Below, in pieces: positions 1 to 8,861 of a DNA stretch of 64,000 nucleotides (its first letter is position 1; each line of letters begins with the position of its first letter). A program made the position numbers and the translations under genes. Source of the DNA: Bifidobacterium reuteri DSM 23975 (GTDB lineage: Bacteria; Actinomycetota; Actinomycetes; Actinomycetales; Bifidobacteriaceae). The notes below the pieces were generated by a model. The model saw only the letters and a list, made by a program, of their open reading frames with translations, was not told the origin of the DNA and ran no database searches. The DNA lies in NCBI RefSeq assembly GCF_000741695.1, contig NZ_JGZK01000005.1:1-64000 (forward strand). The letters run 5' to 3'.

Positions 1-350
<350 letters not shown>

Positions 351-534
351 ACAACACACCGACCCAAGAGGGTCGGGACACCGTACTGCGACGGCATGAT
401 GCGGACGACAGGGAGACGGCATCCGGCTTCCCAAGCGCATCGCACGAAACAGCAAGCAGTCTCGCGTCCATCCTCCGGTTCCCAAACCGCCACATGCCGG
501 CGGGAACACGATTCCCGACCGTACAACATGATTC

Positions 535-652
535 TTGCGGCGGCCATGGCCCAGGTGAGACGCCCGGTCCCATTCCGAACCCGGAAGCTAAGGCCTGGCA
601 CGGCGATGGTACTGCACCCGACAGGGTGTGGGAGAGTAGCACGCCGCCGCAA
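535..652 (+). rRNA. 5S ribosomal RNA
   Basis: A 118-nt gene whose ends pair (TTGCGGCGGCC with the closing GCCGCCGCAA). The central CCCATTCCGAACCCGGAAG and GATGGTACTGC segments are typical of 5S rRNA. It is the last gene of the rRNA operon, directly before a strong terminator. Confidence 0.95.
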
Positions 653-666
653 CCACACTCTTCATG

Positions 667-706
667 AAGCCCCGATACCCACACGGTACCGGGGCTTTCC
701 CTTTAT
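667..706 (+). terminator. rRNA operon terminator
   Basis: Inverted repeat of 13 bp (667-679 with 685-697, one mismatch, loop 5 nt, arm core AAGCCCCG) followed by a pyrimidine-rich TTTCCCTTTAT stretch, 14 nt after the 5S gene. Confidence 0.85.
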
Positions 707-773
707 CCAGCCCCTCCGGCGACAGCCGGGTGGGGGAGAGGCACACGACACACTGGCGCGTAACAATATCCTT

Positions 774-1280
774 ATGAGCGTTTCTGAAAACATCCGTCAT
801 GCCACTATGGCTGATTTGGAATCCTTGTCTGCCATTGAAGCCGCATGCTTCCCTCCTGCGGAAGCCGCCAGTTCGTATGAGCTGCAATCCCGGCTGACCG
901 TGTATCCTGACTTCTTCTGGCTGCTCACCGAAGAGCAGACAATCATATCCTTTATCAATGGCTTCGCAACCGACTGCCCTGATTTGACCGATGATATGTA
1001 TGCCGATGCCACGTTGCATAATCCAAACGGCGAATGGCAGATGATTTTCGGCGTTGACACCGATCCGAGATTCCAGCATCGCGGACATGCCAGCACTCTC
1101 ATGCACGCCGTCATCGAGGACACCAAGGCAGTCGGGCGACGAGGGCTGGTGCTCACCTGCAAGGAACACCTCATCGGCTTCTACCAGCGTTTCGGCTATA
1201 TCGACGAAGGCGTTTCCTCATCAACCCACGGCAACGTCCGCTGGCACCAGATGCGCCTCACCTTTGACGAAATGAACTAG
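774..1280 (+). CDS. GNAT family N-acetyltransferase
   Basis: A 168-residue protein made of one GNAT acetyltransferase domain, which moves an acetyl group from acetyl-CoA to an amine. The acetyl-CoA pyrophosphate loop is QHRGHA at residues 101-106, and FYQRFGY at about 136-142 is the usual GNAT motif B end. The closest general class is the arylalkylamine/small-amine acetyltransferases, but the substrate cannot be read from the sequence. The frame stays open upstream through the 5S gene. ATG 774 is chosen because it gives a normal family length and avoids the rRNA. No strong Shine-Dalgarno sequence is seen. The gene stands alone between two terminators. Confidence 0.8.
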   Translation: MSVSENIRHATMADLESLSAIEAACFPPAEAASSYELQSRLTVYPDFFWLLTEEQTIISFINGFATDCPDLTDDMYADATLHNPNGEWQMIFGVDTDPRFQHRGHASTLMHAVIEDTKAVGRRGLVLTCKEHLIGFYQRFGYIDEGVSSSTHGNVRWHQMRLTFDEMN

Positions 1281-1323
1281 TGTCCAGCGCCAGTATCAGC
1301 TTATGTGCTCCAATCAGAACCCG

Positions 1324-1389
1324 TAAGGTGCTGGATGGGTGGCACCTGGATGGCAGTAATCCCATCCAGCACCTTATAGGCTCGTTTTT
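1324..1389 (+). terminator. Terminator between converging genes
   Basis: Perfect 16-bp inverted repeat (1324-1339 with 1361-1376, arm core AAGGTGCTGGATGGG), followed by CGTTTTTA. It ends the acetyltransferase transcript and lies just beyond the stop of the converging surface-protein gene. Confidence 0.75.
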
Positions 1390-1397
1390 AACCGAAA

Positions 1398-3694
1398 TCA
1401 GTCACGTTCGTGGGATTCGGAGTCATGGGCGAGCTTCATCTTGACGAAGACGCAGCCTGCTCCTGCAAGCGAGGCGATGGCCATCATGGTCAACGGCAGG
1501 GCAGTAGTCGCGCCGGTGACAGCCAAATCATCATTCGCGGTTGTGCCGTTTTCGTTTGACAGCGCCTGGCCAGCGACATCCTTTGCATTCTGTTTCGCTG
1601 CCGACTCCCTGTCGGCGGCATTGTGCGCAGCCTGCTCGTTGTCTTTCTGAGCCTGTTCGAGCTTGGAAGCGAGAGCCTTGGCACTTGCAAGTGCCTTGTC
1701 TGCGGAATCCTTGTCAGCCTTGGCGGCATCGTAGACCTTCTGCGCTGCCGCAAGGGTCTTGCCTGCGGTATCATCGGCGGAAGTGGCATCTTCTAGCTTG
1801 CGCGCAGCGGCTTCAGCAGTGGCTTTGGCTGCCTCCAAAGCGGCATTTGCCTTATCAAGTGCAGCTTGTGCGATATCAGGGTCAAGAGCCTTTTGTGCTG
1901 CAGTGGCTTCGGACAGTTTGCCGTTTGCCGCATCAAGGTTCCGTCGGGCTTCCTTGACCTTGGACTTGGCTGTCTGCAAAGCCTCGTTGGCCTTGGTTGC
2001 CGCTTCGGTTGCCTGTGCGGTGGCGTTCTTGGCTTCCGTAAGAGCGTTCTCCTTGGAAGAGAGCGTTTCCTGGGCTTTCTTCAGAGCTTCCACTTTGTCG
2101 GCTTGTGTTGCAGCGGCGTCGTCATAGGCCTTCTTCGCTGCCGCGAGCTTCTCGTTGGCTTCCTTGAGCGCTTTATCTGCAGCCTCGCGTGCTGCAGTGG
2201 CTTCAGCGGCCTTGGCGTTGGCTTTGGCCAATGCGTCTGCGGCGGTTTTGGCATTCGCCTGCGCCTGGGCGGCCTTGTCAAGTGCGGTTTGATAAATGGA
2301 GCCTGCATTCTTGAGACCGTCCATGTACGCGCTCAGCTTGGTCACATATTCGTCAACGGTCATGTCGCCGGCGTCATAGCCGAAGTTCTGGGCGTCTACC
2401 TTGAGACCCGACCCATCGGAGAAAGTGGTGCCAGTTCCGATGGTGTTGATATTCGGGTTAATGATGTTCTGGTAGTGACCAGTGGCGGAATAATCGTGAT
2501 TGCCGGAATCCCAGATCTTCTTTTCGGCGTAATACCAGCGTCAAGCGGATCATCATACCCCCAAGCGAGGTTCTGGGAGCCGCCATATACAAACACGTGG
2601 CCGAACCCACCGCCGTCAAACGTATTGTAATCTGCGGCGGCCTGAGCGGCGGCGGCAAGATATGCGCTATAGTTGAGCTCGCTCAGGCCAAGGCTTTTGC
2701 GAATCTCATTGGTTTCTTTCATGACCTTTGCGGTTTGTGCCATGTTGTCCAACGAGGTTGCCGAATCCTTGTCTCCAAGTTTGTACCAGACCTTTCCTTG
2801 CCAGTCCTTGATGGCATTGGCTGCCTTGTCGAGGCCATTGGCTTCAAAGAACCCGAGAGCTCCCTTGTTCCATTCAGACTCGGCGTTGTCGGCGATGGCT
2901 TTCTTTGCATCGGCATCCTTGTTGGCTTCAGATGCGGCTTTCGCGGCCTCATCCGAAGCGTTTTTCTTGGCCGCTGCGTCAGTGGACGCTCCCGATTCGG
3001 TGGCTGCCGCTTCCTGTTGCTTGGCTGCGGCATCTTCCTGGGCCTTCTTGGCGGCTTCAAACGCCTGCTTTACGGAATCGGGCATGTCGATGGCCTGCTG
3101 CTTGGCATCAACATCCTTCTTCGCATCGTCTCTTTCTTTCTGGGCCTGCTGTTGCTTGGATTCGGCGTCTTTCTGGTTCTGCAACGCTGTATCGGCGTCA
3201 TGCTGGGCGCTTTGTACTGCATCGTTGGCTTCCTTCAGCATGTCAGTGGCATCGGTCACGGCTTGCTGTGCCTGATCGACGGCCTGTTGAGCTGCCTGCT
3301 GAGTCGCGGGATCGACGGCTTTGTCGTAATTGGTCTGCGCCTGCTGCTGTGCGGCATTGGCGTCGGCAAGCTGTTGCTGGGCTGCGGTGTTGTTCTGCTG
3401 CGCCTGATCGAGCTGCTGCATGGTGTTCTGCTTGGTGGACTGCGCATTATTCAGCGCGGTCTGTGCCTGGTTCAACGCGGAGGCCGCTTCGTCGGCCTTC
3501 TGCTGCGCCTGCGGGACGCCGGCAATCTGCTGTGCCTCGGACACTGCCTGCTGTGCTTCGGACACGGCCTGTGCGGCCGAAGCGATCTGGTCCTGAGGAG
3601 TGGAGACGGTTTCGTCCGCCATCGCCATCTGCGGTGCGACTATGGTACCGGCGGTGATGATCGTTGCGACAGCGGCTTTGCTCGTGTGCTTCAT
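1398..3694 (-). pseudogene. LAXTG-anchored coiled-coil surface protein, SEC10/PgrA type (frameshifted)
   Basis: With one base restored, this encodes about 765 residues. There is a signal peptide (1-26, ending PQMAMA), a long Gln/Ala-rich coiled coil (about 30-300), and a CAP-like domain (about 335-470) with NEIRKSLGLSELNYSAYL, NLAWGYDDPL and WYYAEKKIWD. A second coiled coil (about 480-715) leads to a wall-sorting signal: LAVTG at about 724, a hydrophobic stretch and a charged tail. LAXTG is the signal used by class E sortases in actinobacteria. The CAP plus coiled-coil layout matches the SEC10/PgrA surface-exclusion/adhesin family. The frame breaks between 2539 and 2540, where a GGC codon seems to have lost one G; both halves are otherwise intact. 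The start has a clear AGGAG ribosome site. It may be a recent mutation or a sequence error. Confidence 0.8.
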
Positions 3695-3844
3695 GATATT
3701 CTCCTGATCTCTCGAGGCGGGTTGTTCGGCTCATGGTGTGCCGCCTCTGCAACGCCGGAGCCGTCAGCGTTGATTGATGGTGGAATCCATCGCCATGCGC
3801 TGACACCAGATACAACCGGACAATGGTGTTCAAATCATCGAGAA

Positions 3845-3891
3845 CGTTGGAATTTGAGGCGTGTCGTGACGCAGTGGTGTGTTGTCCGGTT
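3845..3891 (+). repeat. Two-part upstream motif, copy A
   Basis: A 21-bp block (3845-3865, core TTGGAATTTGAGGCGTG) and, 37 bp from its start, TTGTCCGGTT (3882-3891). The same block and second part, 36 bp apart, occur at 13403-13448. The motif lies in the 268-bp gap between the divergent surface-protein and lipoprotein genes, 118 bp before the lipoprotein start. Its role is unknown; a promoter or regulator site is the simplest idea. Confidence 0.6.
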
Positions 3892-3962
3892 CTAGGAGGT
3901 GAACGGTTCGCAGGAAGCGAATCACATTGACTGCCCGGAATGGGTGTAAGGAAGGTAACGAG

Positions 3963-5033
3963 ATGATGACACGTTTGGGAACGATGGGGAAGACCGTAAT
4001 GGCGGCTGCCCTCGCTTGCGCAATGGTGGCTCCCTTGACTGCCTGCAGCATGGATGGTGCCAGCTCCGCGGCTCAGAGGCTGATGGAGTCGGTCGTTGCA
4101 GGAGATGCCAAGGCAGTCGCCGAACAGTCGGTGATGACGCGACAGGCCATTGGGAAGGTAACCTATCTGAGCGTCAAACCGTCCAAACCGATTGAGCAGA
4201 TCGTGGTTGGCGACTCGAAGAAGACAGGCGACCGCGTGCGCTCCATTGCCGTCTCCTATGTGGTGGACGGCAAGAAGCAGAACACGGAACTGGTCATGCG
4301 CCAGGAGGAGGGGAACCGGTGGAAGGCAGTGGACCCGGTGCTGTTCCGTATGGTCACTGCCGCGGACGCTACCGTGGAAGGCGCAAATGCTGGAACCGGT
4401 ACGAAATATGTCATGGTTCCCGGCGTCTATGAGGTGAAGAGCACGGGCTCGTGGTATCAGGGTGCATGGAAGGAAACGATTACCGCAGACACTGATTACG
4501 GCAGATCCATCGGCATCGGCCTGTCCTCGAATGATCATCTGAATGCATTGAACGCCACGGATGCCATTACGACGGATCAGGGCATTCAGCAGGAGCTGGC
4601 GGATGAAATCGCTAGGCTAGACATGTGCCAGACACTGGAGAAACTGTATCTGAACGGGAAGGAGTATGCTCTGGTCGTCGGCAAAAGCATATCCAAAGCC
4701 TGCCGATACGATGTTTCGGAAGTGAATTCCACCATAACGAATTACGCTTCCAAGCCGGACTCCAACGGGTATTTCAATATCACGTTCGATGCGCAGGTTA
4801 CCGGTGACGTGGCTGAATTCAAGGATGGCGGCGAAAGCGATGGCGAATGGTCTTGCCAATACGTCTCTGGCGCCGGCACCCCGATCCAATGCGCACGCTT
4901 TGTGTCTCGGCAGTATGAGGTGAAGGGGCTTCAGGCGAAGTGTGACATCAACGACAGCTGCATATTCACGGACTCAGACAGTACGCGGACCGCCTTCGCC
5001 GATGTGATCTACGCCGGTCACGGTACGGACTGA
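3963..5033 (+). CDS. Putative secreted lipoprotein of unknown function
   Basis: A 356-residue protein with a lipoprotein signal peptide. A positively charged start (MMTRLGTMGKT), a hydrophobic core and a lipobox LTAC place the modified Cys at about residue 28, so it should be anchored to the outer face of the membrane. The next 100 residues resemble small NTF2-like DUF4878-type folds found in many lipoproteins, but the match is weak. The rest has no family I recognise and carries several Cys residues that may form disulfides. ATG 3963 follows an AAGGAAGG ribosome site. The gene stands alone, divergent from the surface-protein gene and closed by its own hairpin. Confidence 0.75.
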   Translation: MMTRLGTMGKTVMAAALACAMVAPLTACSMDGASSAAQRLMESVVAGDAKAVAEQSVMTRQAIGKVTYLSVKPSKPIEQIVVGDSKKTGDRVRSIAVSYVVDGKKQNTELVMRQEEGNRWKAVDPVLFRMVTAADATVEGANAGTGTKYVMVPGVYEVKSTGSWYQGAWKETITADTDYGRSIGIGLSSNDHLNALNATDAITTDQGIQQELADEIARLDMCQTLEKLYLNGKEYALVVGKSISKACRYDVSEVNSTITNYASKPDSNGYFNITFDAQVTGDVAEFKDGGESDGEWSCQYVSGAGTPIQCARFVSRQYEVKGLQAKCDINDSCIFTDSDSTRTAFADVIYAGHGTD

Positions 5034-5068
5034 TACGCAGCGGGATGAACGATCGAGAGCCTCGGTCC

Positions 5069-5131
5069 ATGTTTTCGGGAAGTCAGTTTGAGACGCGGTG
5101 TGAGACGCGGTTTTCGACTTCCCGAAAACAT
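5069..5131 (+). terminator. Hairpin after the lipoprotein gene
   Basis: Perfect 16-bp inverted repeat (5069-5084 with 5116-5131, core TTTTCGGGAAGTC). The 31-nt loop holds a direct repeat of TGAGACGCGG. There is no clear T-run, so termination is inferred. Confidence 0.5.
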
Positions 5132-5149
5132 TGGAATGTGAGGCGTGCC
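5131..5149 (+). repeat. Two-part upstream motif, partial copy C
   Basis: TTGGAATGTGAGGCGTGCC matches the first block of the motif at 3845 and 13403 with two changes. The second part (TTGTCCGGTT) is absent at the expected distance. It lies 207 bp before addB. I see nothing else I can support in the rest of the 5034-5337 gap. Confidence 0.4.
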
Positions 5150-5337
5150 GCTGTCTATGTCTCTCTCGGTGAACAACTTGTCAGGTTCATAGAATCAGGC
5201 GGCCGATAAGGCGGTCGCGAATACACATGGTGAAGAATGGAAGGAAACTGCCCGATGTTTGAGTGGTGCTTCATGATATGGCAAGTGTCCCGAGGTAATG
5301 TACAGAATATGACATCTTCCAATGAAGGGGGAGCCCG

Positions 5338-8300
5338 ATGAGTGGCACATTGAAATCACTGCTGGAACGCATGTTGTCTGACAATACTGCTTCTCCAAGC
5401 TGCCAGCACATTGTGGTGCTTACTCCAGCTCGTCTGCGTTCTTATGCGGAGCGTGAGGCGTTGCGTATCATGCGTAGCCATGAACTATCCCAGCAGCGTG
5501 AAGTGGACGTAAGCGTCCATTCTTTCATTAGTTTTGTGCGTTCGGTTATCGGCAATCATGATGATGCCGTATTCATGCGTCCCACACTTTCGCCTTTCCT
5601 CATGCGAGTCCTGCTTGCGCAGGAGATGAGCAAAAGACCAGATCTGTTTCGTGAGGCTGGGCGAACTTTCGGTTCCGTGAATCAGTTCGCTGCGCAGGTT
5701 GAGGAATTACGTAAATCCGGTGTCAGTTCGGATGATCTTCATGCTGCGGCTCAGAAGAACACGGGAAGCCTCGCAAGCTCGAATGCAAGCCGGTTCCAGG
5801 CCTTGCATTCGTTACTGGAACTGGTGGAACATGAATATGCGGATAATTACGCGTTACCGGGTGAGATTGCCCCGGTAATGAAATCATGGTTGGCTGTTCA
5901 TGGTTCGGCATATCGATTTGGACTGTTTGGTTTCGAGAACATTGCGCCCTCAGAGGCGCTCGCTTTGCAATGGGTTGAACGGTATTCGCAACTCGTTTGC
6001 GATTCAGATATGGCTGAGGTTCCGTACGGTGATTTGCTGAGCCTGCTCACAGGCTCTTCAAACGATGCCGTTCATGCCCTTGCACCTGTGCGGCCTGTGA
6101 CTGACACTCCGGTTATAGCAAAGCCGATTGATAATCCAGCTGAGGAGATTCGATTCGTGGCATCGGATATTGCACGGCGGATTAAGGATTCTCGCGGGAA
6201 ACTCTCGTTTGGTGATGTGCTGGTTGCTGCCCGAGACATGAGCCCATATCGTGCGTTGCTGGATACGGAATTCTCCTATAGATCTGTGCCGGTGAACACT
6301 ACGCCTGCGGCCATGATGAGCGATGATCCATTGGCGGATGTTGTGCTCGGACTGTTGGATCCGGCGCTGTATCGTCGTGAACCAGCCACTATTCTGCGCG
6401 TGTTCCGTAGCGGGCTGATGCGCGGAGTCACCATTGACTATAGGGATTATGCAACTGGCGCGATGAAGCGCAGACCAATTTCCTCATCTACATTGGACAA
6501 GCTGGAGAATTTACTGGCTACTCAGAATCCCTCCATGCTGTGGCAGCTCGCTGAAGATGGCGCAACGAATCCTGCTTCTGAATGGCAGGCGGCCCACGCC
6601 ATCAGCATATGCATTACTCAGGCTGAGCATCAGTATGGGCTTAGAGCTTGTGCTGACTATCCGGGCGATGGCATTGATAATGGCGTCAACGATGTGACGG
6701 TACGAGAGCAGATTCGCTCTTTGGTGCAGTTCCTTATCGACATGAAAGTGAACAAAGCCGTTTGGAACACGGGGGTGGAGTCCGGCAAGAGGAACGAGTA
6801 CCGTATCAACCGCACTCGCCAAGTGTGGGATACCATCATGGGCGCATTGAATGAGATGGTCCAGCAATTCGGCGATGAACCATTCGCTGTGTTTGCGCCC
6901 ACATTCAAAGACAACCTCGAATCGTTGCTGAGAGCCGAACCATTAGGCACTCGTCCGAAGGCATTGAACGCAGTGGATGTGGTGACATTCCCTACCCCAA
7001 TGCGGCAGTACCGACTTGTATACGTACTTGGCGCGAGCGAATCGCAATTGCCGGCAATTCCACATGAAAGCGGCTTGTTGGATGAGAGTGAACGTTACCT
7101 GCTTGCAGACGTATTGGCTGCGCGCGGCAAAAGGGTGGAAGCCTGGTCGATTCTGCGTTCCACTTTGGATGCTAAAGCCCGCCGAGAACCATTGGCTTTC
7201 AATATGTTGACCACGCATGCCAGCGATGCGCTGATTATGACATGGCCGAAAACCTTGGATGGTGCGGCACAACAGCCTTCCTCCTACGTGAACACTGTCG
7301 CTCCTCGCGCAGCTGATTCTCAGGAGGGACATAAGGCCTGTGAATGGGGACACGATATCGAAGAACGTTTGATTCCATTGCCAGACCAGACGAAACCTCT
7401 CGATCGAGAGTTGGCCACGCTGTTGTTCACTAAGAGTCAGAGGAACGACTCCGACAACGATGCAAATACGACTGCAAAAACAACTGCAGATGCAGATGGT
7501 ACTGTGTCTGATTCCAGGGTATTCGACGCCTCGGTATCGTCTATCGAAAAGTATTACTGTAATCCGTACGATTACTTCCTCGAGTACGGACTGAAAATCA
7601 AGCCTCTGCGTCCATACCAATTGGATTCCATGCTGGAGGGCAATTTCTACCATGCGGTACTCGAACATGCCGTTGGCCGATGGGTCACCGAGCATCCTGG
7701 AGAGTCACCCGAGCTGCATCAGATGCAGGCCTATATACGCGATTATGCTCGCCTTGACCGAAGCGATGCCTCGCCAGATGACCAGTGGAGCGTGTTGGAA
7801 GAAGATCCTCGCATGTCTGTATTGGGCTCCAGTGAACGAATGCGTATGGTGCATCAACAGCTCACTTACACGCTGCTCAACATGGCTGCATACATGGATG
7901 GTATTCGCACTGCTTGGTGTGCCGAAGGCAAACTGCGGCAGGAACAGTCCAAGGATGAGGAAGGTAAGAATGACAAGAAGAACAAGCGGAGTGTCATATC
8001 CGCAAATCGTATCGTCCCTTTGCACACTGAGCGACAGTTCGGAACTATCAACAACAAGCCCAGCAAATGGGAAGCGTTAGCTGATGGATACCTCAATGGG
8101 TTAGTAAACGGGCAGATGGTGTCCCTCCCGCTGCATGTTAATGGCAAGGTTGATCGTATCGATAAGGTTATTGCTTCAGACGGTGAGACGAGCACTGAAG
8201 GGCTGCTGGTGTTGGATTACAAATCCTCGGCCAAGCAGTTGTTCGGCTCAAAGCCATCAGAGAAAAGTCCGGATGTGGATAAGGGTTCCGCCATCCACTA

Positions 8301-8847
8301 CGGTCGTGAGCTCCAGCTGTTTACCTATGCCCGAGCGGCGCAGCGTAATACGGATGTACCGCTTATTGGTTTGTTCTTTGTGCCGATTCGGCGTAAAAAC
8401 GACACCGTCAGACCAGTGGCATTCCCGGATTGGATTGCAACGCGAACGAAGGGTCCTCTGAGCGACGGTGTGACGGCATTGTTCCAAGATGACTCATGGG
8501 TCTCAGCCTGGAACATGGGATTAGGCAGTGGTGCAACCATCGTGAATCCTTGGATAACAAGCGCTCCTGGCGTTTGGGCTCAGATACAAGATGACGAGTT
8601 CAACGCTATCTGTGATTTCGTGCAGTTGAAGATCCAAGAAGCCTGCGAGAACATCATGGCCGGGAACTTGCCGGTGCAGCCTTATAAAACCTTGGATCCA
8701 AAGGCGGATGATGGCTTGGTCCGCAGCTCGTATACGGATGTGATTGCCGTGGATATGTTGAACGGTGAGGCCTTCCACTACGAAGATCCGATTGCAAAAG
8801 ATGCACTCATTCATACGGCCATGACGATGGTTCGGAAGAAGCGGTAA
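5338..8847 (+). CDS. addB: AddB-type exonuclease/helicase-like subunit with PD-(D/E)XK nuclease
   Basis: An 1169-residue protein. The C-terminal third is a PD-(D/E)XK nuclease of the RecB/AddB type, with LVLDYKSS at about 956 and HYGRELQLFTYARAA just after it. The N-terminal part is a degenerate superfamily-1 helicase-like scaffold without a Walker A loop. SIEKYYCNPYDYFLEYGLK near residue 735 is the segment that in AddB carries the first Fe-S cysteine, but the CxxC...C triad expected near the C-terminus is not there. With AddA it should process double-strand DNA ends for RecA. The start has a GGGGGAG ribosome site. The stop is 14 nt before addA, so the two are surely co-expressed. It could also be called RecB-like nuclease; the pairing makes AddB the best name. 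Confidence 0.8.
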   Translation: MSGTLKSLLERMLSDNTASPSCQHIVVLTPARLRSYAEREALRIMRSHELSQQREVDVSVHSFISFVRSVIGNHDDAVFMRPTLSPFLMRVLLAQEMSKRPDLFREAGRTFGSVNQFAAQVEELRKSGVSSDDLHAAAQKNTGSLASSNASRFQALHSLLELVEHEYADNYALPGEIAPVMKSWLAVHGSAYRFGLFGFENIAPSEALALQWVERYSQLVCDSDMAEVPYGDLLSLLTGSSNDAVHALAPVRPVTDTPVIAKPIDNPAEEIRFVASDIARRIKDSRGKLSFGDVLVAARDMSPYRALLDTEFSYRSVPVNTTPAAMMSDDPLADVVLGLLDPALYRREPATILRVFRSGLMRGVTIDYRDYATGAMKRRPISSSTLDKLENLLATQNPSMLWQLAEDGATNPASEWQAAHAISICITQAEHQYGLRACADYPGDGIDNGVNDVTVREQIRSLVQFLIDMKVNKAVWNTGVESGKRNEYRINRTRQVWDTIMGALNEMVQQFGDEPFAVFAPTFKDNLESLLRAEPLGTRPKALNAVDVVTFPTPMRQYRLVYVLGASESQLPAIPHESGLLDESERYLLADVLAARGKRVEAWSILRSTLDAKARREPLAFNMLTTHASDALIMTWPKTLDGAAQQPSSYVNTVAPRAADSQEGHKACEWGHDIEERLIPLPDQTKPLDRELATLLFTKSQRNDSDNDANTTAKTTADADGTVSDSRVFDASVSSIEKYYCNPYDYFLEYGLKIKPLRPYQLDSMLEGNFYHAVLEHAVGRWVTEHPGESPELHQMQAYIRDYARLDRSDASPDDQWSVLEEDPRMSVLGSSERMRMVHQQLTYTLLNMAAYMDGIRTAWCAEGKLRQEQSKDEEGKNDKKNKRSVISANRIVPLHTERQFGTINNKPSKWEALADGYLNGLVNGQMVSLPLHVNGKVDRIDKVIASDGETSTEGLLVLDYKSSAKQLFGSKPSEKSPDVDKGSAIHYGRELQLFTYARAAQRNTDVPLIGLFFVPIRRKNDTVRPVAFPDWIATRTKGPLSDGVTALFQDDSWVSAWNMGLGSGATIVNPWITSAPGVWAQIQDDEFNAICDFVQLKIQEACENIMAGNLPVQPYKTLDPKADDGLVRSSYTDVIAVDMLNGEAFHYEDPIAKDALIHTAMTMVRKKR

Positions 8848-8861
8848 GGGGGATAGTTGCC

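Noticed and set aside
2597-3895. Long open frame of 432 codons on the plus strand
   Set aside because: It is antisense to the coiled-coil surface protein and is open only because that gene uses few codon types (Ala, Gln, Lys, Asp). It has no ribosome site or family likeness.
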